Positions 35,798 to 45,275 are shown, counted from the stretch's first letter. The stretch: DNA of 47,847 bases from Chitinophagaceae bacterium (GCA_014379345.1 JACMLY010000002.1:1-47847); one strand, 5' to 3'. Made by a program: numbers and translations. The notes: generated by a model not told the origin, from the sequence alone.

Positions 35798-36418
35798 CTA
35801 CCTGTTTGTCACATAACTTTCAACCGGCAGTCGGTTAGTGATAGAGCGGGCAAGGGTCATTTCATCGGCATACTCCAATTCGCCGCCAAAGGCAATACCG
35901 CGGGCAATAGTGGTTATACGGATAGGGAAAGCCTGCAGTTTTTTCTGAAGATAATAGATGGTGGTATCACCCTGTATATTCGGACTCAACGCAAAAATCA
36001 GTTCACTGATCGTTTCTTTTTGAATACGATTCAGCAATGACTCGATATTCAATTGATCAGGCCCAATTCCATCCAGTGGCGATATAATGCCACCCAGTAC
36101 ATGATAGGTACCGCTATACTGCTGGGTGCTTTCTATAGCGATCACATCGCGGATGTTCTCAACAACGCAGATCAGTTCCTGCTTGCGCATTGAATTGGCG
36201 CAGATGGAACAGATATCTGCGTCGGCCACATTACAACAGCGTTGGCAGAATTTGATCTCCTGCCGCATTTTAATAATATTCTCCCCGAATGCACCCACTG
36301 TTTCGGAATCCTGCTTCAGCAAGTGCAGCACCAGCCGCAAAGCAGTCTTCTTGCCAATACCCGGAAGTTTGGCAAACTCGTTCACTGCATTTTCTAATAA
36401 AGAAGAAGAGAATTGCAT
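35798..36418 (-). CDS. recR: Recombination protein RecR
   Basis: A 206-residue RecR: helix-hairpin-helix FAKLPGIGKKTALRL, a four-cysteine zinc motif (FCQRCCNVADADICSIC), and the Toprim region with ICVVENIRDVIAIE and YHVLGGIISPLDGIGPDQLN, ending TLARSITNRLPV. RecR works with RecO and RecF to load RecA at gaps. Length and start are typical. It is alone here, upstream of the metH operon on the same strand. Confidence 0.96.
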   Translation of the reverse strand: MQFSSSLLENAVNEFAKLPGIGKKTALRLVLHLLKQDSETVGAFGENIIKMRQEIKFCQRCCNVADADICSICANSMRKQELICVVENIRDVIAIESTQQYSGTYHVLGGIISPLDGIGPDQLNIESLLNRIQKETISELIFALSPNIQGDTTIYYLQKKLQAFPIRITTIARGIAFGGELEYADEMTLARSITNRLPVESYVTNR

Positions 36419-36550
36419 GTTGTAAAGTTACGGGTTATAGGTCATGAGCATAGATGGTTTTGGATCTAAAATTAAGAGCCAAAACCAATTCCCAAACGGG
36501 CAATGTAATTAAGTTAAGGTTAACCGGTGAGGCGACTGTAACATTGTTCT

Positions 36551-37990
36551 TTAGGGAGGGTTTGGCAGGGTTATGTCCACTTCATTATCCCAATTTGCCT
36601 TTACTGTTATTTTTCTTGAAATAGGCATCACTTTTTCCGGTTGCCGGCGGTTGCCAAAAAATTCTCCTGTATCCCACTCCCCGTTTTTATTTTCATCAAA
36701 TAAAAGGCGCAGTTCGTATTCACCCGGTTGAAAGATCTTTGCGTAGAATTCTTTATTGGTAAACACATGTGAGCGGACCACCTTATCATTTTGAATAAAA
36801 AGCAGCACAGGGCTTTTGGTAAGATCAAGATTCGGAAAACGAAGTCTCACGAGCCCGTATTCCTTTTCCTTTTTCGTTCTGAAATTCAATGTGTCATTTC
36901 TTAAAAGTTTTCTGCCAGCTGTATCCTCAGCAAAGTCTTTGTCGATGATCAGGTTAAAAGCAGTGTTTTCCGTCCAGGGATAAAATAAGGTTACCTGTTT
37001 ACCGGAAGTATCCTTCACGAAACTGTAATTGGTCAGTGGTGTATATTTTTCGTCGGTAAGTCTCAGCTTGGAGGTGTCAAAAAACTTGAAAGGAGCTGGC
37101 CTGAAATAAAAATGAAACGAATCGAGCAGATCAAGCTGTTCGTTTTGCAGACTGGTCTCCAATCTTAATCTCTTATCTGTAGCGATTCCTTTTACGCCTG
37201 TGCTCTTTATGGGTGTTGCAGGTGCTGCCGGAGCACTTGTGTCCCTGGCGACAAATGCATAGAGTGTGACTGGTGTCGGATTGGGTTGCACTACTACAGG
37301 TGTATCGGCAAAGGCAAATATTTGCGTTCGGGACAGGTACCGTTTCTGTCCTCCGTCATCTTTGATCCCATAAATAGCAAAACGGCCAGGCGGCAGGTTT
37401 CGGAATAAAAAATTACCATTGTTATCAACCCGTGTTATATAACGTGGTCTTTCTTTCACAACTGCTGAATCGTCGAGCGATCTATAAAGGAATATAAGCA
37501 GGGTACTATCGGTTTTGCCTGTTTCAGCAATAATGATGCGGCCCGAAAAACTCAGTGAATCAAGGGATGGTCCTGTGGAAAAAATATAGGTAAAGTTTCG
37601 CAGGATATTCGATTCATTAATATCCCTGATGGCATCTCCAAAATCGAATGTATAAGTAGTATTGGGTTCCAGCGTATCTCTTATTATCACCGATACAGTC
37701 CGCAGCTTGGCCTCTACGTTAGGGTTGGTTTTAGGCGTGGGTGTGATGAGTAAATTAGCGAGCGGATTATCAATCTGTACAAATTCGTTGAATGTAAAAT
37801 TGATCCGTTTACCCTCAAAATTCTTTGAAGAATCGGGCGGCGTCACAGAAAGAAGCAACGGAGGTAATGAATCCCTGTCGCCCCCTGTGGGCGGAACAAT
37901 ACTCGCACAACCTGTGATGCCCGGCAGGTTTGCCAGGACCACGATCGCGAGTAAAAAACCAATGGTTGTCGTGGGAAAAAGATGCTTCAT
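36551..37990 (-). CDS. Ig-like domain lipoprotein (Bacteroidota envelope protein)
   Basis: A 479-residue lipoprotein. I place the start at the ATG at 37990 (MKHLFPTTTIGFLLA), which gives a signal peptide ending in GITGC; an upstream in-frame start at 38023 would add 11 residues. After the Cys comes CASIVPPTGGDRDSLPP, a hallmark of this Bacteroidota family, then a bacterial Ig-like (Big_5/SbsA-like) domain (about 45-140; INFTFNEFVQID, LEPNTTYTFDFGDAI) and later beta-rich repeats with FRNLPPGRFAIYGIKDD. It is probably anchored in the outer membrane. No precise function is known. Confidence 0.82.
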   Translation of the reverse strand: MKHLFPTTTIGFLLAIVVLANLPGITGCASIVPPTGGDRDSLPPLLLSVTPPDSSKNFEGKRINFTFNEFVQIDNPLANLLITPTPKTNPNVEAKLRTVSVIIRDTLEPNTTYTFDFGDAIRDINESNILRNFTYIFSTGPSLDSLSFSGRIIIAETGKTDSTLLIFLYRSLDDSAVVKERPRYITRVDNNGNFLFRNLPPGRFAIYGIKDDGGQKRYLSRTQIFAFADTPVVVQPNPTPVTLYAFVARDTSAPAAPATPIKSTGVKGIATDKRLRLETSLQNEQLDLLDSFHFYFRPAPFKFFDTSKLRLTDEKYTPLTNYSFVKDTSGKQVTLFYPWTENTAFNLIIDKDFAEDTAGRKLLRNDTLNFRTKKEKEYGLVRLRFPNLDLTKSPVLLFIQNDKVVRSHVFTNKEFYAKIFQPGEYELRLLFDENKNGEWDTGEFFGNRRQPEKVMPISRKITVKANWDNEVDITLPNPP

Positions 37991-38164
37991 AAAGAGTGGC
38001 AAACTTAAAGGCTTTATTCCCATTTGTATCCTAATAATCCCATAAAATCGACCGTGATTTACACGATTTGTTAATTAGTTCATAGATCGGCACGAAACTC
38101 TTCAAGTCTGCAGTGCCGTCCGCCTTACTGGTTTCATCCAAGTCTATTCCCCTAGATCCATAAA

Positions 38165-41100
38165 TCATCGTTCTACTTCCTCTTCTGTTTCATGTAAAGC
38201 CACAGCCAGCTTATTCGTTTTCACAAAATTGCACCAATGACAATCCGGTTTTCCACAGCCGGTATAAAAATCACGGTTCTGGATTTTCTGCCAGGTACTG
38301 GTTATCTGCTCAGAAACAAAGCTGATATCCTGTTGAGAGACCGGGATCTTTACTTTCCTGTATTCCTTCTTTTTATCAGGTTCCACAAAATCAAATTCGC
38401 TGCTTACCACCCTCCAGTCTTTCTGACCGTAATTATCCACGAGGATATTATAAAATACGGCCTGCCTCCAGTAGTCGCCGCCTTCGGGGCATTTTTCTGA
38501 TGGGGGAGCCAGTTTGTCCTTCGCATTGTCTACATCTCCGGTTTTATAATCCACCACGTTTACTTCTTTGTTGTTGAATTCAAGTTTATCGAGCTTTCCT
38601 TTTAAGGGTACACCGCTTACAACAACATTCCGGATATTCCTTTCAATCGCAACGATCTTGTTCCATTGGGTGAGGTATTTTTCATAATATTTTCCCAATA
38701 CATCCAATCCATATTCCATACGGCGGTCAAAAGCTTCTCTGGTAAAACTTTCGCGGTGTCGATGCATATACCAGGTAAAATCCTGCAGCAATTCTTCTTT
38801 CGATGAAAACTGTTCCTGCGGGTGCAGTTTCATTTTCTCAAAAAGTCGCTGAATAGCAAAATGCACGGAAGAGCCGAATTCTGTTGCTTCATTTTTTGGA
38901 GAAGGGATACGGATAAGATTTTTAAAATAGAATTCCAGGGGGCAATGCAGGTAATTGTTTAACGCTGTTACATTCATTACAAACTTATCCAGGATATTGC
39001 TGATAAAATCTTCTTCGATCTTCTGAATTTCAGGAGCTGAGATTTCTTCAAACTGAAGCGCCTCAAATTCTATCATTATTTCATCGCCGATGAATACCCT
39101 TTCAACCGGTAAATTATGCGTATCCTGTATTTCTGCGATGAATTTAGATGGTTCCAGTTCTTTTCCATCATTCTTATATTTCGAATAAGAAATGTTCAGG
39201 TATTTTTCCGCTCTTGTGAGAGCCACATAGAACAATCTTCGCAGCTCTTCTTCATCGCTTGATTTTGGTGCAGAAGAAAAAATGGTATCGGGGAATTTGT
39301 ATCCGCCACCAGGCTTGCGTTTCTTTTCCCAGAAAGAAGCATTGCATCCGGCTACAAAAACATATTCAAATTCCAATCCCTTCGAGCCATGAGCGGTCAA
39401 AAGGTTTACGCCTTTATCGCTACCGCAAACCTGAACAACCGGAATACAAATATCGTTTTCCTCCATCAGGTCAATCATTTGTACAAGCCTTGGGAGTTGC
39501 AAATCGGGATTGCGTCTTGTTTCTTCCTTGATAAAATCAAACAATGCAGTGAGCACCTGCATCTGCCATACTTTTTCCGGGCTTTGCATGATAGAATTCA
39601 ATACACCCGCGGTTCGAATGATCCGTTCGAACAAAACCTGAATAGTAATATTGGGAACATCTGCAATCAACTGTTCTAATATTGTACTGGCCTGTTTCAA
39701 CCCCGGGTGAATACCGGGATCGAAAAGATCTCTGGGAGGCTGGTTCGATTTTTCCGACAACAATCTTCTAATGGATGTCCGGTTGTCGCTGAATTGTTTT
39801 TCGGCCACCGTAATAGAAATTTTTGCAATTTCAATCGGAGGGATAGAATAAAAATCGAAATGCAGGATTTCGAACAACATTTCATCGCCGCCATAAGGCG
39901 TATCATGTTCAGCGGCCAGGTAACGCAGGATCATTAAGATTTTCCGGGCAAGGGGGATATCAAACAAATTCAAACTTCGCTTACTGAATACGGGGATCTT
40001 TTTTTGTTGAAAATACTTAGTAAGTGTATCACCATACTTATTTTCGCGGTACAATACAGCGATCCGCCCCGCAGGGATTCCCTCAGCAATCAGTCGTTCA
40101 ACTCTTAACGTAATATCGGTCATCTCATGCCGTTGGGTTTCGTATTCAACAACGGCGGGGGGATGTGTAAGCTGGCTAACCAATGGATTGCTCGATAATA
40201 AACTTTTGGTAAGTCCATCGATCTGTCTGATCAATCGCTCTTCATTTCTATCGACAAGGGTTTTGGAAATATCCAGTATCGGTTGGGTTGACCGGTAATT
40301 GTTTGTAAGCACTACGGTCAGCAGGTCGTTCTTATAACTATTCGCGAATTCAAGCATATTCTCCACGTTAGCTCCCTGGAAACGGAAAATGCTTTGATCA
40401 TCATCTCCTACCACAAAAACATTGGGTTTGTCCCAATAACTGATCAGCAACCGGATCAGGTTATTCTGGGTACCGCTCGTATCCTGGTATTCATCTACCA
40501 GTATATATTGATACCGTTCCTGGTAATCGGAGAGTAATTGTTTGTTTTCCTCAAATGCCTTGATCACCCAGTTGATCATATCGTCGAAATCGTACCGGTT
40601 ATGCTGCCGCATTAATGATTGGTAGCTGTTAAATTCGCTGACCGCGGCGCTTAATCTTTGCATCCGCTCTTTTTCTTCCTGTATTTTATCCGTGCGGATA
40701 TCGCCTTTTTTAAATTCCCTGGTTGCGCGTTTGGCAACAAAACCATCCCGGTTAGGAAGGTCATCGATAAACATATCGATCTTTTGCTGAATGAAAGCCG
40801 GCGTCCACCCCTCCCGTTTCATTGTGGAAAACAAGCCGGCAAGATTGCCGATCTCGAAGTAAACATCGCCCCGGTAGCGTTTCAATGGATGGTCTTTAAG
40901 AAAAGTATCGATCAATGTTTTTAACAACTGTATTTTTTCCAGGTCGGAAATGGGATCCATTTCTGTTTTCTCGAACATGGACAGGTTTTCCTGGATGATA
41001 TCATTACAAAAAGCATGGAAAGTATAAATGTTCACCTTGTATGCATCGGATCCGATCAGCCCATTCAGCCTGCGTCGCATGGCAATGGCGCCCGCATCGG

Positions 41101-41314
41101 TATAGGTCAGGCAAAGCATGTTTTCAGGAGATGTATCGGTGTCAATCAGAATTTTCCCGATCCTTGCTGCCAGTATCTGTGTTTTACCTGTACCAGGACC
41201 AGCGATCACCATCACCGGCCCGTCAATGGTATCCACTGCTCTTCGTTGCTCTTCATTTAGTTTTCTATATTCTTCCAGGAATTTTTGGTGGAGTTTTTCC
41301 GAATTCATACCCAT
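38165..41314 (-). CDS. UvrD/PcrA-like DNA helicase with C-terminal Fe-S PD-(D/E)XK nuclease
   Basis: A 1,049-residue superfamily-1 helicase: Walker A AGPGTGKT (38-45), Walker B ILVDEYQDTSGTQ, motif III VVGDDDQSIFRFQGA, NNYRSTQPIL, and the later LLTAHGSKGLEFEYVFVAGCN and LRRLFYVALTRAEKYLNIS. After about residue 770 a RecB/AddB-type nuclease domain follows, with GKLDKLEF and DYKTG as likely active-site residues. Four cysteines are placed as in AddB Fe-S nucleases: one in LHCPLEFYF (about 791) and three in CGKPDCHWC (1020, 1025, 1028). The combination suggests end-processing in recombination repair. No AddA/AddB partner gene is adjacent. A start at Met3 is also possible. Confidence 0.9.
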   Translation of the reverse strand: MGMNSEKLHQKFLEEYRKLNEEQRRAVDTIDGPVMVIAGPGTGKTQILAARIGKILIDTDTSPENMLCLTYTDAGAIAMRRRLNGLIGSDAYKVNIYTFHAFCNDIIQENLSMFEKTEMDPISDLEKIQLLKTLIDTFLKDHPLKRYRGDVYFEIGNLAGLFSTMKREGWTPAFIQQKIDMFIDDLPNRDGFVAKRATREFKKGDIRTDKIQEEKERMQRLSAAVSEFNSYQSLMRQHNRYDFDDMINWVIKAFEENKQLLSDYQERYQYILVDEYQDTSGTQNNLIRLLISYWDKPNVFVVGDDDQSIFRFQGANVENMLEFANSYKNDLLTVVLTNNYRSTQPILDISKTLVDRNEERLIRQIDGLTKSLLSSNPLVSQLTHPPAVVEYETQRHEMTDITLRVERLIAEGIPAGRIAVLYRENKYGDTLTKYFQQKKIPVFSKRSLNLFDIPLARKILMILRYLAAEHDTPYGGDEMLFEILHFDFYSIPPIEIAKISITVAEKQFSDNRTSIRRLLSEKSNQPPRDLFDPGIHPGLKQASTILEQLIADVPNITIQVLFERIIRTAGVLNSIMQSPEKVWQMQVLTALFDFIKEETRRNPDLQLPRLVQMIDLMEENDICIPVVQVCGSDKGVNLLTAHGSKGLEFEYVFVAGCNASFWEKKRKPGGGYKFPDTIFSSAPKSSDEEELRRLFYVALTRAEKYLNISYSKYKNDGKELEPSKFIAEIQDTHNLPVERVFIGDEIMIEFEALQFEEISAPEIQKIEEDFISNILDKFVMNVTALNNYLHCPLEFYFKNLIRIPSPKNEATEFGSSVHFAIQRLFEKMKLHPQEQFSSKEELLQDFTWYMHRHRESFTREAFDRRMEYGLDVLGKYYEKYLTQWNKIVAIERNIRNVVVSGVPLKGKLDKLEFNNKEVNVVDYKTGDVDNAKDKLAPPSEKCPEGGDYWRQAVFYNILVDNYGQKDWRVVSSEFDFVEPDKKKEYRKVKIPVSQQDISFVSEQITSTWQKIQNRDFYTGCGKPDCHWCNFVKTNKLAVALHETEEEVER

Positions 41315-41349
41315 TCATCAAAGATAAGAATGATTCATGGCCGGAAAAT

Positions 41350-41377
41350 GCGGAACCTATTCCGCGCACCTCTGTGC
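41350..41377. repeat. Two abutting small hairpins between divergent genes
   Basis: GCGGAA-CCTA-TTCCGC (41350-41365) directly followed by GCAC-CTCT-GTGC (41366-41377), 36 bp upstream of the helicase start. This is part of a 256-bp divergent gap. A TATCTTTG element on the minus strand (41326-41319) lies next to the helicase start. Confidence 0.4.
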
Positions 41378-41519
41378 AGGAGTATAATATAGATTAGCCA
41401 TCAAGCAGCAGGCATTAAAACTTTTAAGGTTTTCAAATGGCGAATTCCTAAGCGAAAACATGTAGAAACCCTTACGAAAACCGGCAGAAAAGCAAGAATT
41501 TTTGGGAATCCATTCTTTC

Positions 41520-41550
41520 TTTGGGAATATTTTTTCCATTTTTACGTTTG
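41520..41550 (+). promoter_or_regulatory. Promoter of the sigma-54 response-regulator gene
   Basis: TTTG (41520-41523), exactly 19 bases, TACGTTTG (41543-41550): a full match to the Bacteroidota consensus. Transcription would start near 41557, about 14 bases before the ATG at 41571, and this argues against the longer open frame from 41502. Confidence 0.82.
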
Positions 41551-41570
41551 TAAGAAATAGTTCTAATCCC

Positions 41571-42932
41571 ATGAAAAATCAAAACCCTCTAAAAGTTTTC
41601 ATTTTAGAAGATGATCACTGGTATGGCTCTATGCTCCAGCATCATCTCTCTTTGAATCCTGATTATGACGTGAAACGTTTCACCAGCTCCAAGGAATTTT
41701 TCAGCCACCTGCACGAAAAGCCTGATGTTGTGACCCTTGATTATTCGATGCCGGATATGGATGGGGGTGAAGTACTGAAAAAAATAAAAGGTGTACACCC
41801 TGATATCCAGGTGCTGATCATTTCTGGCCAGGACGATGTATCGACTGCCATCACGTTACTAAAAAACGGGGCTTTCGAATACATTGTAAAAGATGAGGAA
41901 ACCAAGGACCGCTTGTGGAATTCGCTTTTACACCTGCAACAGATCAACGGACTTCGCAATGAAGTAGAGCAATTAAAAGAGCAGGTAGCCCAGAAGCATG
42001 ATTTTTCAAAATTTATTATTGGGAAAAGCGATCCGATACTGAAAGTTTTTTCATTGATCGAAAAGGCATCAAAAACAACTATTACAGTTTCCATCAATGG
42101 CGAAACGGGCTCAGGAAAAGAGGTGGTAGCCAAGGCCATTCATTATAATTCAGAAAAACATAAAAAGCCTTTTGTGGCAGTCAATGTAGCCGCCATTCCA
42201 AAAGACCTGCTTGAAAGTGAATTGTTCGGACACGAAAAAGGTGCGTTCACCGGTGCGGTAACCAGGCGTATCGGAAAATTTGAAGAAGCAAATAATGGAA
42301 CGCTGTTTTTAGACGAGATCGCCGAACTGGATATTAATCTACAGGCAAAATTATTGAGAGTATTGCAGGAACGGGAAGTGACAAGGATCGGCAGCAATGA
42401 AGTAATGCCGGTCAATGCGCGCATCATTGTAGCAACACACCGTAATCTGCTTGAAGAAGTAAAAAATAAAACCTTCCGTGAAGATCTGTATTACCGGTTG
42501 ATAGGATTGCCTATTTCGCTTCCGCCACTGCGTGACAGGGGAAATGATATACTGGTACTTTCCAAACATTTCATGGACCTGTTTTGTAAGGATAACAATC
42601 TTCCAAAAAAATCATTGTCGCAGGAAGCGCAGCAAAAATTGCTTACCTACGCTTTTCCCGGGAATGTGCGTGAATTGAAATCTGTTATTGAATTGGCCGT
42701 GGTGATGTCGGATGATGAATCTATTCTACAAGATCATATTGCTATCAATACAAGTGCCGCTGTAAATGATCTATTGAACAAGGAGAGATCCCTGAAAGAG
42801 TACGAGATCGATATCATCCAGCATTATTTAGATAAATATGATAAAGATGTATTACTTGTAGCAAAAAAACTCGATGTGGGAAAGTCCACTATTTACAGAA
42901 TGATACAAGCCGGAGAATTAAAAACCAGATAA
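41571..42932 (+). CDS. Sigma-54-dependent response regulator (NtrC-type)
   Basis: A 453-residue activator with three parts. A receiver domain (about 8-120) has phospho-acceptor Asp57 in VVTLDYSMPD. An AAA+ sigma-54 interaction domain (about 148-380) has Walker A GETGSGKE (177-184), the sigma-54 contact GAFTGA (224-229), Walker B GTLFLDEIAEL and the YPGNVREL-type AFPGNVRELKS. A C-terminal Fis-type helix-turn-helix (about 410-453) contains LLVAKKLDVGKSTIYRMIQ. A receiver-Hpt protein gene follows after 33 bp; no histidine kinase is in the window. Target genes are not evident. Confidence 0.94.
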   Translation: MKNQNPLKVFILEDDHWYGSMLQHHLSLNPDYDVKRFTSSKEFFSHLHEKPDVVTLDYSMPDMDGGEVLKKIKGVHPDIQVLIISGQDDVSTAITLLKNGAFEYIVKDEETKDRLWNSLLHLQQINGLRNEVEQLKEQVAQKHDFSKFIIGKSDPILKVFSLIEKASKTTITVSINGETGSGKEVVAKAIHYNSEKHKKPFVAVNVAAIPKDLLESELFGHEKGAFTGAVTRRIGKFEEANNGTLFLDEIAELDINLQAKLLRVLQEREVTRIGSNEVMPVNARIIVATHRNLLEEVKNKTFREDLYYRLIGLPISLPPLRDRGNDILVLSKHFMDLFCKDNNLPKKSLSQEAQQKLLTYAFPGNVRELKSVIELAVVMSDDESILQDHIAINTSAAVNDLLNKERSLKEYEIDIIQHYLDKYDKDVLLVAKKLDVGKSTIYRMIQAGELKTR

Positions 42933-42965
42933 AGAACATCCCTGAACCCTACAAAAAAAGAATTG

Positions 42966-43778
42966 ATGGTACACCAAACTAATTACAAAAGCTTAGGTCA
43001 TCGAAAGGTACTTGTGGTAGATGATATAGAAATGAATCAGCAGTTGGCAAAGCACATCATGCAGTCATGGGGCTTTACCGTAGATGTTGCTGCCAATGGC
43101 AGGGAAGCCGTTGAGAAAGTGGAAAAAAATACATACGACCTTGTATTGATGGATATACAGATGCCTGAAATGGATGGCATGCAGGCGACCGAAAGTATCC
43201 GTCGTTTAAAGGATGCTGCCAAGGCGGCCACACCCATTGTAGCGCTTACTGCTAATTTATTAAACGGTGAGGGCGACAGATACCTGCAAAAAGGGATGAA
43301 TGATTATTTACCCAAACCGCTCGATGAACAAAGATTGTTTCAGCTGGTTTCGAAAAACCTTGTGGATTGTCCGGATTCAATTTTTATTTTGGAACCTTTA
43401 CAGAATGAAACCGCTGAATCGATTCCAACGGAAAAGCTTTACGATCTCACTATGATACATGGTCTTTCCGGCGGAGACGAATCTTTTATAAGACAAATGG
43501 TTGAATTATTTGTAGATACAATGCCGGGATCGGTGGAAGAGATGCAAACCACGCTCGAACAAAAGCAATGGGATGCCCTGGGGAAACTTGCTCATAAGTT
43601 AAAATCAACAACTGGTTCCATGGGTATGGATTCTATTAAAGACGAAATTCGTGCGGTAGAACAAAATTGCAAGAAGAATGAAAACCTGGAAGCAACCCCT
43701 GCGTTGGCAAAGAAAGTAATATTGGTGATCAATCAGACTGTAGCCCAGTTAAAAATAGATTTTTCACTCGCGAATTGA
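42966..43778 (+). CDS. Receiver-Hpt phosphorelay protein
   Basis: A 270-residue protein: receiver domain (about 14-130) with DLVLMDIQMPEMDG (Asp63), Thr95 and the Lys of LPKPLD, then a histidine phosphotransfer domain (about 155-265) with phospho-accepting His210 in LAHKLKSTTGSMG. Such proteins pass phosphate between a hybrid kinase and a response regulator. I use the ATG at 42966; a TTG three bases upstream is also in frame. It probably shares a transcript with the sigma-54 regulator and may feed phosphate to it (inference). Its stop codon lies inside one copy of a 14-bp inverted repeat. Confidence 0.9.
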   Translation: MVHQTNYKSLGHRKVLVVDDIEMNQQLAKHIMQSWGFTVDVAANGREAVEKVEKNTYDLVLMDIQMPEMDGMQATESIRRLKDAAKAATPIVALTANLLNGEGDRYLQKGMNDYLPKPLDEQRLFQLVSKNLVDCPDSIFILEPLQNETAESIPTEKLYDLTMIHGLSGGDESFIRQMVELFVDTMPGSVEEMQTTLEQKQWDALGKLAHKLKSTTGSMGMDSIKDEIRAVEQNCKKNENLEATPALAKKVILVINQTVAQLKIDFSLAN

Positions 43779-43784
43779 CGCTAA
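43771..43784. repeat. Left copy of a 14-bp inverted repeat flanking a SRPBCC gene
   Basis: CGAATTGACGCTAA, exactly complementary to TTAGCGTCAATTCG at 44454-44467. More AATTGACGCGAAT/AATTCGTG-like words follow to about 43835, a type of intergenic repeat that is common in Bacteroidota genomes. Confidence 0.65.
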
Positions 43785-43912
43785 CGATTACCAATTGACG
43801 CGAATAATTCGTGTTATTAGTGAAATTCGTGGCAAAACTTCATCCGACGATAGGGTACAGAAGTATTCGAAGCAATCATTGAACTATATCGTAATTCATT
43901 GGTTATTCCGTA

Positions 43913-44398
43913 ATGAGTCTTCACACGTTTAAGATTGTTCAAAAAATTCCCATTCCTGTAAAGCAGGCCTGGGATTTTTTTTCGCACCCTGGTAATTTGC
44001 AATTGATCACTCCTGCTAATTTTCAATTCAGGATACTTACAGCGCTTGATGATAAGCCTATTTACACCGGACAGATTATTAATTACACCGTTCGCCCACT
44101 CTTCAATATTCGCATGAGATGGACAACAGTCATCACCAGGGTTGAAGAGGAAATTTTATTCATCGATGAGCAACAACGCGGTCCTTTTCGTTACTGGCAG
44201 CACCAGCATTTTTTTAGACCCATTGATGACGGAACGGAAATGACGGATGTATTGCAATATGAAATTCCAGGTTGGATTGCCGGAGATATGATTAATGCGG
44301 TGCTTATTAAAAACGATATTAAGAAACTGTTTGCGTACCGGTATTCAAAAATTCAGGAACGTTTTACGTCGGCGACTGTAAATTGGCCGCAAAAGTAA
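43913..44398 (+). CDS. SRPBCC-superfamily (cyclase/dehydrase-like) protein
   Basis: A 161-residue single-domain protein of the START/SRPBCC fold: an N-terminal strand HTFKIVQKIPIPVKQAWDFF, then NLQLITPANFQF, RWTTVITRVEEEILFIDEQQ, GPFRYWQHQHFF and YEIPGWIAGDMI. It resembles the SRPBCC/ligand-binding proteins often annotated as YwmB/CoxG-like in Bacteroidota. Ligand and role are unknown. The gene is flanked by inverted copies of an intergenic repeat (43771-43784 and 44454-44467), which suggests a discrete inserted unit. Confidence 0.8.
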   Translation: MSLHTFKIVQKIPIPVKQAWDFFSHPGNLQLITPANFQFRILTALDDKPIYTGQIINYTVRPLFNIRMRWTTVITRVEEEILFIDEQQRGPFRYWQHQHFFRPIDDGTEMTDVLQYEIPGWIAGDMINAVLIKNDIKKLFAYRYSKIQERFTSATVNWPQK

Positions 44399-44453
44399 AA
44401 GAGAAGTGCTACTCATTCTTCATCACGTTCCAAACATCATTTAGCAAGACTCA

Positions 44454-44467
44454 TTAGCGTCAATTCG
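44454..44467. repeat. Right copy of a 14-bp inverted repeat flanking a SRPBCC gene
   Basis: TTAGCGTCAATTCG, the exact reverse complement of 43771-43784, followed by a related CCAATTCGCGTTAA word. It lies between the SRPBCC gene and the convergent TPR gene. Confidence 0.65.
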
Positions 44468-44480
44468 CCCCCAATTCGCG

Positions 44481-45134
44481 TTAACCAGGTATTCGCGTAA
44501 TATATTTTTCGATTTCCTTGATCTGTTTGACGATCTCTGGGCTGGTCGGTTTCAGGGCCTTGGTTCTTTTGAAAAAATCTTTTGCTGCCCTGAATTCGCG
44601 TTTGTTCATCATAATATTACACATCTGGAGATAGGCTGCCGCTTCATTTTCTTTGTCGGGTAATCCTTTGCGGATAGCCTGCCGGATATAACTTTCGCCC
44701 TGTTTAAAATTTCCTTTTTGCATCGCGATCATTCCAAGTTGCAATATGTTAGCGCCTTCGGCTTCCTTAATCGGTGATCCCAGGTCCAATCCTTTTTTCA
44801 TAGCTATTTCAGCGCCATCGAAATCCTGTTTCATCATCTTAAGCTGGCCTTTGACCGTGTAAAATGCAGAACGGATAGGCTTATATAAAAGGTCAGGATA
44901 TTTAATTCCATTGATCACTCTTTCAGCAGCGTCCATATCGCCTTCTTCCATAGCCGTTTGAACAAGGCGAAGCGGACCTATGAAGAAATGTCCTGCGATC
45001 AATATGACACCGATCAGGTAAGCAGGAAAAGCAGGCCAGAAGCCCGCATAATAATTGGCTACCCCACCCACTATCAGCAGCAAAATGCCTAACTGGAGCC
45101 TGTATTTTATTAACAGATTATAGAATTTCATCAC
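44481..45134 (-). CDS. TPR-repeat membrane protein
   Basis: A 217-residue protein with two N-terminal membrane helices (about 10-28 and 33-52) and then tetratricopeptide-like helical repeats (about 60-210), for example EGANILQLGMIAMQKGNFKQGESYIRQ, which has the W/LG.Y-like TPR spacing. I do not recognise a specific family. TPRs make a protein-interaction surface, here on the cytoplasmic or periplasmic face of a membrane. It is convergent with the SRPBCC gene and divergent from tRNA-Arg. Confidence 0.75.
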   Translation of the reverse strand: MMKFYNLLIKYRLQLGILLLIVGGVANYYAGFWPAFPAYLIGVILIAGHFFIGPLRLVQTAMEEGDMDAAERVINGIKYPDLLYKPIRSAFYTVKGQLKMMKQDFDGAEIAMKKGLDLGSPIKEAEGANILQLGMIAMQKGNFKQGESYIRQAIRKGLPDKENEAAAYLQMCNIMMNKREFRAAKDFFKRTKALKPTSPEIVKQIKEIEKYITRIPG

Positions 45135-45275
45135 TTATTTTTTAGAGGACTGCAAAGATAGGCCAAGCCATGCAGATTACAGGTTTCAGATTCAGTAACA
45201 GGAGTCATTTATAAGAAATTAATGAAAATTGCCTCTCAACTTTAAAGCAGGATTATTACTTTTACCGCCCGATTG

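Noticed and set aside
35594..35836. Plus-strand frame open for about 80 codons in the metH-recR gap, with protein-like composition (EDDFDRLLVQFVIFDY)
   Set aside because: It has no plausible start codon at its beginning, it runs into the recR 3' end, and I recognise no family. It could be a decayed fragment, but the evidence is too thin.
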